Below, one piece after another: positions 1 through 10,084 of a stretch of DNA of 22,414 nt. The DNA comes from CAIWTU01 sp035686205. GTDB lineage: Bacteria > Desulfobacterota > Desulfuromonadia > Geobacterales > Geobacteraceae. The stretch covers positions 1 to 22,414 of the forward strand of contig DASRZQ010000064.1 in assembly GCA_035686205.1 (NCBI GenBank). The letters run 5' to 3'. The position numbers were made by a program, and so were the translations under genes. The first letter of the stretch is position 1; the number at the start of each line of letters is the position of its first letter. The notes under the pieces are model-generated. The model saw only the letters and a program-made list of their open reading frames with translations. It made no database searches and was not told the origin of the DNA.

Positions 1-627
1 ATGTTTTTCACCTCGATGCTGGTTGACTGGTGCCTCCTGGCGGAGAGGACGGAGCGCATGGCCGAGGTTGTGAACAGCGCGGCCGCAATCTCGGTGGAAT
101 GCCCGAACGGGACGAGAATGAGTTTTGACAAGAGAGGACGCGCGGCGAAGGGCGACAACGGCCTGCTGACCGAACCGGGGAGTTTCGGCAACCTGCCCGC
201 CGGAGAGGTTTATCTCGCTCCGCTGGAAGGGAAGAGCGAGGGTGTGATGGTAATCGAGTATGCCCCGACGCGAAAGCTCGAATCGCCGCTGGAACTGGTC
301 GTGCGTGAAGGGAGGGTCGTGGAGATCCGGGGAGACGAGCCGTACCGCCTGAAGCTGGAGGGTAAATTCGCGGAGAGCGATAAAAACCGCAATATCGCCG
401 AACTGGGCATCGGCTCCAACGACCGGGCAACCAGGCCGGACAATATTCTGGAAGCGGAAAAGATCCTCGGCACCATCCATATCGCCCTGGGCGACAACAG
501 CGGCTTCGGGGGGACGGTAAGCACGCCTTTCCACGAGGATTATGTCTTCTACAGGCCCACCCTGACCGCAATCGCAGAGGACGGGACTGAAATCACGCTG
601 CTTGACGACGGCAAGCTGCTGATATAG
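1..627 (+). CDS. M29-like aminopeptidase, C-terminal part (5' truncated by window edge)
   Basis: The reading frame is open from the first base and ends at TAG 625-627. The 208 visible residues match the C-terminal half of the M29 (aminopeptidase T / thermophilic metallopeptidase) family: a segment GNLPAGEVYLAP, then ELGIGSN, then KILGTIHIALGDNSGFGG, then FHEDYVF. In this family the His of the TIHIALGD segment and the Asp of the HxD segment help bind the two-metal centre. Family members are about 330-400 residues and the first ATG here lies inside the conserved region, so the true start is almost certainly upstream of the window. The expected role is metal-dependent removal of N-terminal residues from peptides. 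The family is recognised from motifs only; related dioxygenase-like members of the fold cannot be excluded. Confidence 0.7.
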   Translation: MFFTSMLVDWCLLAERTERMAEVVNSAAAISVECPNGTRMSFDKRGRAAKGDNGLLTEPGSFGNLPAGEVYLAPLEGKSEGVMVIEYAPTRKLESPLELVVREGRVVEIRGDEPYRLKLEGKFAESDKNRNIAELGIGSNDRATRPDNILEAEKILGTIHIALGDNSGFGGTVSTPFHEDYVFYRPTLTAIAEDGTEITLLDDGKLLI

Positions 628-675
628 TTTTTTTTCTGAATCCTTCCCGCATGCCGGGAATCGCGGATAGTTATC

Positions 676-708
676 CACCTCCTTTCCCCCGGTGGAGGAA
701 GGGAGGTG
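676..708. repeat. Intergenic 12-bp inverted repeat upstream of clpB
   Basis: CACCTCCTTTCC (676-687) pairs with GGAAGGGAGGTG (697-708) over 12 bp with one G-T wobble and a 9-nt loop. It has no T-tract on either side, so it is not an obvious intrinsic terminator. It sits 49 bp after the aminopeptidase stop and about 55 bp before the clpB -35 box, so it could be a 3' mRNA stabiliser, a Rho-dependent stop region or a regulator site. It does not resemble the CIRCE heat-shock operator. Confidence 0.5.
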
Positions 709-763
709 ACATTCAGGTCACGTCCGATCTTTTTATCTATTTCCACCGGATTGTCCGCCCGCC

Positions 764-792
764 TTGACATACACTACCTTCGTACCTATCCT
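764..792 (+). promoter_or_regulatory. Putative clpB promoter (TTGACA - 17 bp - TATCCT)
   Basis: TTGACA at 764-769 is a perfect sigma70 -35 box. TATCCT at 787-792 is a 4/6 -10 box after a 17-bp spacer. The -35 with its preceding C (CTTGACA) also resembles the sigma32 -35 (CTTGAAA), which would suit a chaperone gene, but the -10 region is not a good CCCCAT match. The start site would fall near 799, leaving a leader of about 25 nt. Confidence 0.55.
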
Positions 793-824
793 TCATATAA
801 GAATACAACGGAGGTAGAGTTCCC

Positions 825-3446
<2,622 letters not shown>

Positions 3447-3452
3447 AATGGC

Positions 3453-4409
3453 TCACCGAATGCTGCCGAAGACCAGGACCGTATCGTCCAGATCTTTCCT
3501 GCCGCATTTCCGGAATCCGGCCGCGGAAAGCCAGCCTATGATTTCCCCGGGCGCATAACATCTTCCGCCGTCGGTATTGACCAGCATGTTGACCGAGAAC
3601 AGGGCGCCGTGCAAAGGCCTTGTCAGAGTGGCATCAATGAGAAATTCCTGAATGGCTATTCTTCCCCGCGGTCGCAGTGCCTTTGCGCACTTGCCCATCA
3701 GGAAAGCGTTTTCAGCGGGTGAGAGGGAATGAAGCACCTGGCTGACGAAAATCAGGTCATAGCCGCTGCCGATGTCGTCGGCAAGGAAATCGCCGGCGCG
3801 GAAGTCGATTCCTTCGAGCCCGGATTCGTTGATTATCTCCCGGGAGATGGGGATCGTATCCGGCAGATCAAAAAGGGTTACGGATATTCCCTTTCGGGCA
3901 AGCTCGATGCTGTACGTTCCGGGACCTCCGCCAAGGTCGAGGGCGTTACGCGCCCCTTTCAGGTCCAGTTCCCCGATGACTCCGGCAGCCCGCCAAACCG
4001 CGTTGTTGTGCATTCCGCGGATAAATGCTTCATGATCGCCGGATTTCCGGGCCGGGGCTCCCGTTCTGACCGCCTCGTCGAGAGAGGACCAGCTTTTCCA
4101 CAGGGAATCGGCGTGACGGATGATGTCACCATGGTAATGCGGGCTTCCTGTTGCCAGGAAACGGTCAGCCATGGCGGAATTCCGGAACTTTCCCGACTTC
4201 TTCCGCAGCAGGCCCAGCCCGGTCAGCGCATTCAGCAGGATTTCCGTTCCCCTCGGGTCGGCCCCGATCAGCCCTGCGGCTTCTTCCGCCGTCTTCCCGG
4301 CACGCAGATGATCAAAAATCCTGAAATTGTTTGCCGTCAGCAGTACCCTGGACGCCCAGAATCCGTTCCAAAGACTCCTCAGGTCCCGGATTTCCGTGTC
4401 TATTCCCAT
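3453..4409 (-). CDS. SAM-dependent O-methyltransferase (methyltransf_2 family)
   Basis: The 318-residue protein has the two-part build of plant-type / CrtF-like O-methyltransferases: an N-terminal winged-helix dimerisation domain (about 12-85, with ANNFRIFDHL and TEILLNALTGLGLL) and a C-terminal Rossmann methyltransferase domain. SAM motif I is ALDLGGGPG (156-164), followed by the acidic loop LFDLPD (179-184) and a VLHSLS segment whose His227 is at the usual base position. It probably methylates a hydroxyl on a small aromatic or isoprenoid molecule; the substrate cannot be told from sequence. The start is the ATG at 4409, with GAGGGG 8 nt upstream on the minus strand. No biosynthetic neighbours are present and it stands alone between clpB and the bacterioferritin gene. 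Confidence 0.85.
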   Translation of the reverse strand: MGIDTEIRDLRSLWNGFWASRVLLTANNFRIFDHLRAGKTAEEAAGLIGADPRGTEILLNALTGLGLLRKKSGKFRNSAMADRFLATGSPHYHGDIIRHADSLWKSWSSLDEAVRTGAPARKSGDHEAFIRGMHNNAVWRAAGVIGELDLKGARNALDLGGGPGTYSIELARKGISVTLFDLPDTIPISREIINESGLEGIDFRAGDFLADDIGSGYDLIFVSQVLHSLSPAENAFLMGKCAKALRPRGRIAIQEFLIDATLTRPLHGALFSVNMLVNTDGGRCYAPGEIIGWLSAAGFRKCGRKDLDDTVLVFGSIR

Positions 4410-4570
4410 GACAAACCCCTCAATCGGAAGAATTCCCTCCGGCTCGCGTCAAATTTGTCGCTTCCGCGTGAAATTATAGCCCTTTTGCGGAACAAGGCAA
4501 CAAGGGGCGTCGCGGCGGGACTCTCCGGGGAGACATTCGGCTCGTTTCCCGTTTTTATCAAATGCCCACC

Positions 4571-4598
4571 TTGATTTATGGATTTTTAGTGGTATGAA
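4571..4598 (+). promoter_or_regulatory. Putative bacterioferritin promoter (TTGATT - 16 bp - TATGAA)
   Basis: TTGATT at 4571-4576 and TATGAA at 4593-4598 are each 4/6 sigma70 matches with a 16-bp spacer. Transcription would begin near 4605, downstream of the in-frame ATG at 4594. This supports the ATG at 4639 as the real start of the next gene. No clear Fur box is visible. Confidence 0.4.
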
Positions 4599-4638
4599 AG
4601 TACAATCGGCAAAATTTTACAGCAAGGGGGAACGAAAA

Positions 4639-5085
4639 ATGGGAATTTCATTGGAACCCGTTGTCAAGGCCAGCGCTGAGTTAAAGGAAATGCTCAACAA
4701 GGCAATAGCCAGGGAGATCCAGGTCAGCATCCAATACATGTGGCAGCATGTGGAAGTCGTGGGCGTCAAGGGCGTCGCCGTCCAGGACAAGTTCAAGGAG
4801 GTCGCCATAGTCGAGATGAAGCATGCCGAGCAGATTGCCGAAAGGCTCTGGTACCTGGGCGGCACTCCGACCACGAAGCCGTCCCCGATCGAAGTGGGCA
4901 AGAGCCTGAAAGAGTTTCTTGAGCTGGACGCGAAGGCCGAGGTCGAGGCCATCGAAATGTACGTGCAGATCGTCGAAATGGCGCAAAAAGAGGGAGATGT
5001 GACGACAGCCCACATGTTCAGGGAAATCCTCGAAGAGGAGGAGGAGCATCACGATCTGTTCACGACGATGCTGGAAGAAGTGTAA
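4639..5085 (+). CDS. bfr: Bacterioferritin-like iron storage protein
   Basis: The 148-residue four-helix-bundle protein stores iron as ferric mineral after oxidising Fe(II) at a di-iron centre. Ferroxidase ligands fit E26, E59, H62, E101 or E103, E135 and H138. The EMKH motif (59-62) carries Met60 at the position of the haem-ligand Met52 of E. coli bacterioferritin, so a haem-binding 24-mer is likely. The frame is open from an ATG at 4594, but the ATG at 4639 is preferred: it has AAGGGGGAA a few bases upstream, gives the normal family start, and a candidate promoter overlaps the upstream ATG. It is monocistronic by appearance; the next gene begins 126 bp on with its own ribosome site. It is distinct from the non-haem ferritin at 18.2-18.7 kb. 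Confidence 0.88.
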   Translation: MGISLEPVVKASAELKEMLNKAIAREIQVSIQYMWQHVEVVGVKGVAVQDKFKEVAIVEMKHAEQIAERLWYLGGTPTTKPSPIEVGKSLKEFLELDAKAEVEAIEMYVQIVEMAQKEGDVTTAHMFREILEEEEEHHDLFTTMLEEV

Positions 5086-5211
5086 CACAATGACCGGTTC
5101 CGTGTGCCCGGAAATCCTGCCGAACAGCGCCGCAAATGAAATCCGTTTGCATTAGGTCTGCCGCCTGCATGGCGCCGGAGTTAAGCTCCAAGATGATATC
5201 AGGAGGGAGGT

Positions 5212-6108
5212 TTGGGGGGAATTCAGCATATCGCGAAAAAGAGTCTTTTCCTTATCGTTGTATTCCTCTTTGTCAGCGGTTGCGCCGCGGAAAAGACAGC
5301 GATGCGGCCGGCAAGGCAAAGACCCGTCAGGGTCGCCCTGGTGCTTGGCGCCGGCGCCGCGAAAGGCTTCGCCCACATCGGTGTTCTGAAGGTCCTGGAA
5401 GCCAATAAAATCCCTATAAACATGGTGGTCGGGACCAGTGCCGGGAGTTTTGTGGGGAGCCTCTACGCCTACGGATTTTCCCCTTATCAGCTCCAGAGCA
5501 TTTCTTTCGGCATCCAGCAGTCGGACCTTGCCGATCTGATGCTGCCCGACAACGGCTTCATAAAGGGCGAGAAGCTGGAGGCATATGTTAACCGCATGGT
5601 CAGGAATACGCCGATGGAGAAGCTCAGGATACCCTTCTACGCGGTGGCGACGGACATCCAGGATGGCAAGGAAACCGTATTCGGCTCCGGCAACACCGGC
5701 CGTGCCGTGAGGGCGAGCTGTTCAATACCAGGAGTCTTCTCCCCCGTTGTGATCAATGGGAGGATGTATGTGGACGGCGGAGTGGTCAGTCCCGTAGCCG
5801 TGGACACGGCCCGGAAATACGGGGCCGATATGGTGATAGCGGTCGATTTGTCGGGCGGCGGCGAAAGTCCCAGGCCCGAGGGGACGATGGAGACCATCAT
5901 GCAGGCCATAAACCTCATGTACGGAAGGATCACTTCACAGCAGCTCGTGCATGCGGATGTTTTAATTAGGCCTAAAACAGGATACATCGGCGCCGCCGAC
6001 TTTTCCAGAAGGAACGAGGCCGTTCTGGAGGGCGAAAAGGCGGCCGCGGCGGCGCTGCCCGCCATCAATTCGTTTCTCGCCCGGCTGAAAACTGATACCG
6101 GCCCTTGA
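5212..6108 (+). CDS. Patatin-like phospholipase, predicted lipoprotein (RssA-like)
   Basis: Predicted lipid acyl hydrolase of the patatin family using a Ser-Asp dyad. Visible motifs are the glycine-rich oxyanion segment GAGAAKG (46-52), the nucleophile elbow GTSAG with Ser76, and DGG with Asp188. An N-terminal hydrophobic stretch (about 11-20) ends in VSGC, a lipobox with Cys24, so the enzyme is expected to be lipid-anchored on the periplasmic side of a membrane. The start is TTG at 5212, preceded by a strong AGGAGGGAGG (5201-5210); no ATG gives the signal peptide in this frame. At 298 residues it has normal length for the family. It has no partner gene. A weak terminator-like hairpin follows at 6138. 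Confidence 0.88.
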   Translation: MGGIQHIAKKSLFLIVVFLFVSGCAAEKTAMRPARQRPVRVALVLGAGAAKGFAHIGVLKVLEANKIPINMVVGTSAGSFVGSLYAYGFSPYQLQSISFGIQQSDLADLMLPDNGFIKGEKLEAYVNRMVRNTPMEKLRIPFYAVATDIQDGKETVFGSGNTGRAVRASCSIPGVFSPVVINGRMYVDGGVVSPVAVDTARKYGADMVIAVDLSGGGESPRPEGTMETIMQAINLMYGRITSQQLVHADVLIRPKTGYIGAADFSRRNEAVLEGEKAAAAALPAINSFLARLKTDTGP

Positions 6109-6137
6109 GCAGCGTGTTTCCGGGCGTTGTAGCGGGG

Positions 6138-6171
6138 TCGGCCCGGGACGGCGTGGCCCGATTAGATTTTT
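6138..6171 (+). terminator. Terminator-like hairpin after the patatin gene
   Basis: TCGGCC (6138-6143) pairs with GGCCCGA (6155-6161) with one bulged C, followed by TTAGATTTTTG (T-run 6167-6171). It begins 30 bp after the patatin stop. The stem is short and bulged, so this is a moderate call. Confidence 0.4.
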
Positions 6172-6228
6172 GTGCATCAAAATAGCGCCATCCATGATTT
6201 TCAGCCGGTTTGTGAAGAAAAAAATTAA

Positions 6229-6257
6229 TTGACAATAAACTTTTTATTGTGTATTGT
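6229..6257 (+). promoter_or_regulatory. Putative aldehyde dehydrogenase promoter (TTGACA - 17 bp - TATTGT) with internal operator-like inverted repeat
   Basis: TTGACA (6229-6234) is a perfect -35 box and TATTGT (6252-6257) a 4/6 -10 box, 17 bp apart. Within it ACAATAAA (6232-6239) and TTTATTGT (6243-6250) form a perfect 8-bp inverted repeat with a 3-bp centre, filling the spacer. A protein bound there would block polymerase. The half-sites run in the opposite sense to a classical Rex site (TTGT...ACAA), so the regulator is unknown. Confidence 0.6.
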
Positions 6258-6455
6258 TTGCAACGCGTTAATTCCGAAAAAACCTCATTTTTTCGTCCTT
6301 GCAGGTAGTGTCATTCCCAGTATGAAACCGAAGGTTGATCGCTGATTTAATCAAGCGCTTAAAGAAACGGACCTTTACGTCTTTGGCACCAAAGAGGGTG
6401 TTTTGTTGCAGTGCAGAGGGAACACCTAATAACTACTTAATGGGAGGTTTAAGAC
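6258..6455 (+). promoter_or_regulatory. Leader region of about 190 nt before the aldehyde dehydrogenase gene
   Basis: No gene is visible between the promoter and the ATG at 6456. The leader holds an A/T-rich hairpin CGAAAAAA/TTTTTTCG (6275-6282/6288-6295), the palindrome AAGCGCTT (6353-6360), a small hairpin TCTTTG/CAAAGA with a 4-nt loop (6380-6395), and the ribosome site GGGAGG just before the start. It does not match a riboswitch class recognised by eye. An unusually long leader suggests post-transcriptional control or simply a stable mRNA 5' end. Confidence 0.35.
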
Positions 6456-7811
6456 ATGGCAGATGTAGCTCAGACAATTGATCAGTTGGTATCAAAAGCA
6501 AGAAAAGCAGCCGATATCATGAAACACTTCACCCAGGAGCAGGTTGACAAGGTCTGTGCGGCAATGGACGCAGCCAGCGTGGCCAATGAAGTCAAGCTTG
6601 CCGAAATGGCCGTTGAAGAAACCGGAATCGGACGGGCCGACCACAAGGCCATCAAGAATCATCTTGGCGCCCACGTTGTCTACGAGTATTTCAAAGACAA
6701 GAAATCCGTTGGCGTGATCAAAGAAGAAGAAGGCGTTCTTTACGTTGCCGAGCCATTTGGCGTACTCGCGGCAGCCACCCCGACGACCAACCCGACTTCA
6801 ACTGTCGAGTTCAAGTCGCTGATCGCCCTCAAGTCCCGCAACGTCATCATCTTCGCTTTCCACCCCCGCGCACAGAAGTGCAGCAGGGAAGCGGCGAAAA
6901 TCATGATGGAAGCCGCGGTCAGCGCCGGTGCGCCTGCCGACTGCATCCAGTGGATCGAAGAGCCTTCAATCGAAGCAACCAACCTGCTGTTCAAACACCC
7001 GGGCATTAACCTGATTCTTGCCACCGGCGGCAACGCCATGGTTAAATCGGCATACAGCTCCGGCCACCCTGCCATCGGCGTCGGTGCCGGCAATACGCCC
7101 GTCTATATTTCAAAAACCGCCAAGCTCAGCGTTGCGGTAAACAACGTTATTGCCTCCAAGACCTTTGACAACGGAACCATCTGCTCATCCGACCAGTCCA
7201 TGATCTTTGACGACAAGGAAACCTGTGACAAGGCCGTAAAGATGATGATCGAGAGAGGCGCCTATCTTGTCAACGAAGAAGAGAAGAAGAAGCTCGAAGC
7301 GGTAATGTTCGACAAGGAAAGAGGCGTTCCCGCCGTTGCCATCGTTGGCAAGTCTCCCCAGGCGATCGCAAAGCTTGCCGGTTTCTCGGTGCCCGACGAC
7401 GTGAAGCTGCTTCTCGTTCCCCTTACCACCATCGGACCGGAAGACTGGTTCAGCCACGAAAAACTTTCTCCGGTTCTCGGTTACATAACATTTGACGGAT
7501 CGGACGCTGCGATTGACGCAGCCAAGAGCCAGCTCCTTTGGGGCGGCCGTGGCCACACTGCGGTTATTCATTCTCAGGACCAGAAAGTTATCGACAAGTT
7601 TGCCATGGAAATTCCCGCCAACAGGCTGCTCCTCAACCAGCCCGCGGTACACGGCAGCGTCGGTCTCATCTACAACGTGCTTCCTCCGTCACTCACTCTG
7701 GGCTGCGGCACGGACGGCGGCAACTACCTCGGCAACAACATCAACTACAAAGACCTCCTGAGCATCAAGACGATCGCGAAGCGTATCGTTGATTACGAGA
7801 GGGACGAATAA
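6456..7811 (+). CDS. CoA-acylating aldehyde dehydrogenase (acetaldehyde dehydrogenase, AdhE N-terminal type)
   Basis: Cytoplasmic enzyme interconverting an aldehyde and its acyl-CoA with NAD(P)(H) and CoA. The 451 residues align by motif with the N-terminal half of AdhE: MAVEETGIGR (51-60), VAEPFGVLAAATPTTNPTST, ALKSRN, IGVGAGNTP, and TFDNGTIC with catalytic Cys243. There is no C-terminal Fe-alcohol dehydrogenase domain, so this is the stand-alone form. Acetaldehyde/acetyl-CoA is the simplest substrate guess; succinyl-CoA or other short acyl-CoAs are alternatives. EutE-type microcompartment targeting is not supported: there are no shell genes nearby and no obvious N-terminal extension. GGGAGG precedes the ATG. 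It has its own promoter and strong terminator, so it is monocistronic, with no alcohol dehydrogenase beside it. Confidence 0.87.
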   Translation: MADVAQTIDQLVSKARKAADIMKHFTQEQVDKVCAAMDAASVANEVKLAEMAVEETGIGRADHKAIKNHLGAHVVYEYFKDKKSVGVIKEEEGVLYVAEPFGVLAAATPTTNPTSTVEFKSLIALKSRNVIIFAFHPRAQKCSREAAKIMMEAAVSAGAPADCIQWIEEPSIEATNLLFKHPGINLILATGGNAMVKSAYSSGHPAIGVGAGNTPVYISKTAKLSVAVNNVIASKTFDNGTICSSDQSMIFDDKETCDKAVKMMIERGAYLVNEEEKKKLEAVMFDKERGVPAVAIVGKSPQAIAKLAGFSVPDDVKLLLVPLTTIGPEDWFSHEKLSPVLGYITFDGSDAAIDAAKSQLLWGGRGHTAVIHSQDQKVIDKFAMEIPANRLLLNQPAVHGSVGLIYNVLPPSLTLGCGTDGGNYLGNNINYKDLLSIKTIAKRIVDYERDE

Positions 7812-7822
7812 TAACGGATTGC

Positions 7823-7847
7823 GGCAAGCATGACGGTTTTGCTTGCC
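7823..7847 (+). repeat. 3' hairpin directly after the aldehyde dehydrogenase stop
   Basis: GGCAAGCA (7823-7830) and TGCTTGCC (7840-7847) are a perfect 8-bp inverted repeat with a 9-nt loop, 11 bp after the stop codon. It has no T-tract of its own; with the terminator that follows it would give the mRNA a double-hairpin 3' end. Confidence 0.6.
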
Positions 7848-7867
7848 AAGAGATGTTCTGTGATGAC

Positions 7868-7909
7868 AAGCCCCTGACTTTGAAATTGAAAGCCAGGGGC
7901 TTTCTTTTT
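7868..7909 (+). terminator. Strong intrinsic terminator after the aldehyde dehydrogenase gene
   Basis: AAGCCCCTG (7868-7876) pairs perfectly with CAGGGGCTT (7894-7902); CTTT/AAAG can add an inner stem. TTCTTTTT (7902-7909) follows at once. This is a textbook Rho-independent terminator. Confidence 0.93.
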
Positions 7910-7941
7910 CCCGAAATGTATCAGACAACAATTATTGTTCC

Positions 7942-8018
7942 GGCGATTAAATATGTCACGACACAACGTAGGGGCGAGGCATGACTCGCCCCTACGATTG
8001 ATATGTTTAATCATCGCC
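7942..8018. repeat. 77-bp nested palindrome (MITE/REP-like element candidate)
   Basis: The inner stem is a perfect 12-bp repeat, CGTAGGGGCGAG (7967-7978) with CTCGCCCCTACG (7985-7996) around a 6-nt loop. The outer arms GATTAAATATGTC (7945-7957) and GATATGTTTAATC (8000-8012) pair over 13 bp with two wobbles, and GGCG/CGCC extends the base to 7942-8018. There is no T-tract. It stands between the terminator at 7909 and the ispE promoter, so it is probably outside both transcripts. The G-rich core resembles dispersed palindromic repeats seen in many bacterial genomes, but only one copy is in this window. Confidence 0.65.
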
Positions 8019-8058
8019 ACAAAGATCCGGTCCCCTGCCGGAATCAGGCACTTTACGC

Positions 8059-8087
8059 TTGATTTGTCGGATAAATTGAATTATGAA
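8059..8087 (+). promoter_or_regulatory. Putative ispE promoter (TTGATT - 17 bp - TATGAA)
   Basis: TTGATT (8059-8064) and TATGAA (8082-8087) are spaced by 17 bp, each 4/6 to the sigma70 consensus. The same hexamers appear in front of the bacterioferritin gene. The leader to the ispE ATG would be about 30 nt. Confidence 0.4.
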
Positions 8088-8125
8088 TTACTTTTTCGGT
8101 TTGAAACCAAGGAGAAACTGATCAC

Positions 8126-8959
8126 ATGTTGTTTAGGGCTCCCGCGAAAGTTAATTACCTTCTCCAGGTCCTGCGCAAAAGGCCGGACGGCTACCATGAC
8201 CTGCGAATGGTCATGCAGCGCATTGATCTTTGTGATGAAATAGAAATCAGGCTGAAGAAAACCCCGGGGATCGATGTGGACTGCAACAGCGAAGCGGTAT
8301 CCGGCGGACGGGATAATATCGCGTGGCGCGCGGCCGAAGCCATTCTTTCACACGCGGGTGTTGCAACTGGTGTTGAAATTTCGATTTCGAAGAAGATACC
8401 GGTGGCGGCCGGGCTTGGAGGCGGAAGCAGCGATGCCGCGACCGTTCTCATGGGCCTCAACGAACTGCTGGGCGCCGGCTTTTCCGACGACAGGCTTATG
8501 GAAATCGGCGTGAAGCTTGGCGCGGACGTTCCTTTCTTCATCTTCAAAAAGACGGCCCTCGCCGAGGGCATAGGCGAAAAACTCTCTCCCGTCGAAGGAC
8601 TCCCCCCTGCCTGGCTCGTCCTCGTCAATCCCAATATACATGTTTCGACCGCCTGGGTTTACCAAAATTTGAGATTGACAAATGGGCAAGATGACTATAA
8701 ACTGCCTAGGTTTTGCAATAAGGTTGAGGACATATGTTCAATCCTCATGAATGATCTGGAAACCGTCACGATCGAACGTTTTCCGGTTATCAGGGATATC
8801 AAGGAGACTCTGCTTGGATTTGGCGCTGCGGGAGTACTGATGTCCGGAAGCGGGCCGACGGTATTCGCGGTATTCGGCGCCGAAGAAGAAGCACGACGAT
8901 GCTACGGGAAAGTTGCTGAAGTGAGCGGCTGGGCATCCTTTCTGACGCGGACCCTTTAA
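8126..8959 (+). CDS. ispE: 4-diphosphocytidyl-2-C-methyl-D-erythritol kinase
   Basis: GHMP-family kinase that phosphorylates the 2-hydroxyl of CDP-methylerythritol in the non-mevalonate (MEP) isoprenoid pathway. The 277 residues begin with PAKVNYLLQV (Lys8) and RPDGYHDL, as in IspE. The GHMP glycine-rich loop PVAAGLGGGSSDAA spans 92-105. LGADVPFF carries the catalytic Asp134, and MSGSGPTVFAVF is the C-terminal GHMP motif. The ATG at 8126 has AAGGAGA (8109-8115) about 10 nt upstream. The tRNA-Gln gene begins 12 bp after the stop, so the two may share a transcript. Family identification is secure. Confidence 0.96.
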   Translation: MLFRAPAKVNYLLQVLRKRPDGYHDLRMVMQRIDLCDEIEIRLKKTPGIDVDCNSEAVSGGRDNIAWRAAEAILSHAGVATGVEISISKKIPVAAGLGGGSSDAATVLMGLNELLGAGFSDDRLMEIGVKLGADVPFFIFKKTALAEGIGEKLSPVEGLPPAWLVLVNPNIHVSTAWVYQNLRLTNGQDDYKLPRFCNKVEDICSILMNDLETVTIERFPVIRDIKETLLGFGAAGVLMSGSGPTVFAVFGAEEEARRCYGKVAEVSGWASFLTRTL

Positions 8960-8971
8960 CAATTCCAAAAT

Positions 8972-9046
8972 TGGGGCGTCGCCAAGCGGTAAGGCACCGG
9001 ATTTTGATTCCGGCATTCCCAGGTTCGAATCCTGGCGCCCCAGCCA
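8972..9046 (+). tRNA. tRNA-Gln (anticodon TTG)
   Basis: A full cloverleaf folds: acceptor TGGGGCG (8972-8978) with CGCCCCA (9036-9042), anticodon stem CCGGA/TCCGG around loop TTTTGAT (anticodon TTG at 9004-9006), T-stem CCAGG/CCTGG around TTCGAAT, discriminator G9043 and an encoded CCA (9044-9046). The 5' end is the U-A acceptor closure typical of tRNA-Gln. It sits between ispE and prs. Confidence 0.96.
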
Positions 9047-9086
9047 TCCTGTTCCGGAACAAATTCAATAACAACGATCAGAGGCG

Positions 9087-10034
9087 ATGATGGAGAACAA
9101 AATTAAAGTTTTCTGCGGTAATTCCAATCCCGGGCTCGCGGCGAAAATATGCGCTTCGCTCGGCTTGCCGCTCGGCGCTGCCAAGGTTAAGAACTTTTCC
9201 GACGGCGAGATTATGGTGGAAATCGGAGAAAACGTTCGCGGGCGTGACGTGTACATAGTCCAGTCCACTTGCTGTCCGACGAATAACAACCTGATGGAGC
9301 TGCTGATCATGATGGACGCCCTGAAAAGGGCATCGGCGGCGACGATCACGGCCGTCGTACCTTATTACGGCTATGCAAGGCAGGACAGGAAAGTCGCGCC
9401 GCGGACCCCGATTACGTCAAAGCTGGTGGCCGATCTGCTGACTTCAGCAGGTGCCGACAGGGTGGTTACAATTGATCTGCATGCCGGTCAGATTCAGGGT
9501 TTTTTCGATATTCCGGTTGATAACCTGTACGCCGCGCCGGTCATACTCAATTACATCAAAAAGAATTACAGTCTTGATTCGGTAGTAATGGTTTCCCCGG
9601 ATGCCGGAGGGACGGAGCGGGCAAGGGCTTATGCGAAGCGCCTCGAATGTTCCCTGGCCATAATCGACAAAAGGCGCTCCGGGCCGAACATCTCCGAAGT
9701 CATGCATCTGATCGGCGATGTCAGGGATAAGGCCGCCATCATACTTGACGACATGGTCGACACTGCGGGCACTCTCACGCAGGCGGCCAAGGCCCTCAAG
9801 GAGCACGGCGCTAAAACCATTTATGCGTGCGCCACCCATGGCGTGCTTTCCGGGCCGGCCATTGACAGGATTAATGACTCATATATAGAGGAAGTTGTCA
9901 TAACCGACACCATCCCTCAAGGTGACAAGGCGGAAAAATCGAGTAAACTTAAGGTGTTGACGGTTGCCGATTTGCTTGCCGAGGCTATTCGCAGGATTCA
10001 CCAGGATGAATCCGTTAGTTCCCTGTTTGTCTGA
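9087..10034 (+). CDS. prs: Ribose-phosphate pyrophosphokinase (PRPP synthetase)
   Basis: Makes PRPP from ribose 5-phosphate and ATP for nucleotide, His and Trp synthesis. The 315 residues show the class I Prs pattern: NFSDGE (37-41 region), the ATP loop YYGYARQDRK (93-102), active-site His132 in TIDLHAGQIQGFF, the flexible-loop lysine in IDKRR (193-197), and the PRPP-binding DDMVDTAGT (221-229). Two ATGs are adjacent, 9087 and 9090. AGAGG at 9080-9084 is only 2 nt from the first and 5 nt from the second, so translation may really begin at 9090 (314 residues). It lies 40 bp after tRNA-Gln and 50 bp before rplY, an order common in Geobacter-like genomes. Confidence 0.96.
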   Translation: MMENKIKVFCGNSNPGLAAKICASLGLPLGAAKVKNFSDGEIMVEIGENVRGRDVYIVQSTCCPTNNNLMELLIMMDALKRASAATITAVVPYYGYARQDRKVAPRTPITSKLVADLLTSAGADRVVTIDLHAGQIQGFFDIPVDNLYAAPVILNYIKKNYSLDSVVMVSPDAGGTERARAYAKRLECSLAIIDKRRSGPNISEVMHLIGDVRDKAAIILDDMVDTAGTLTQAAKALKEHGAKTIYACATHGVLSGPAIDRINDSYIEEVVITDTIPQGDKAEKSSKLKVLTVADLLAEAIRRIHQDESVSSLFV

Positions 10035-10084
10035 GGTTTGATAATTCGATCTTAAAAATAACTAGATTATTTATTGGAGGATGT

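Noticed and set aside
3729..4574. 281-codon plus-strand frame opposite the O-methyltransferase
   Set aside because: It is antisense to a gene with clear SAM-binding motifs; the translation has no domain and no good start site.
6232..6250. Rex binding site at the aldehyde dehydrogenase promoter
   Set aside because: Rex sites have TTGT on the left and ACAA on the right; here the order is reversed, so only an unknown operator is claimed.
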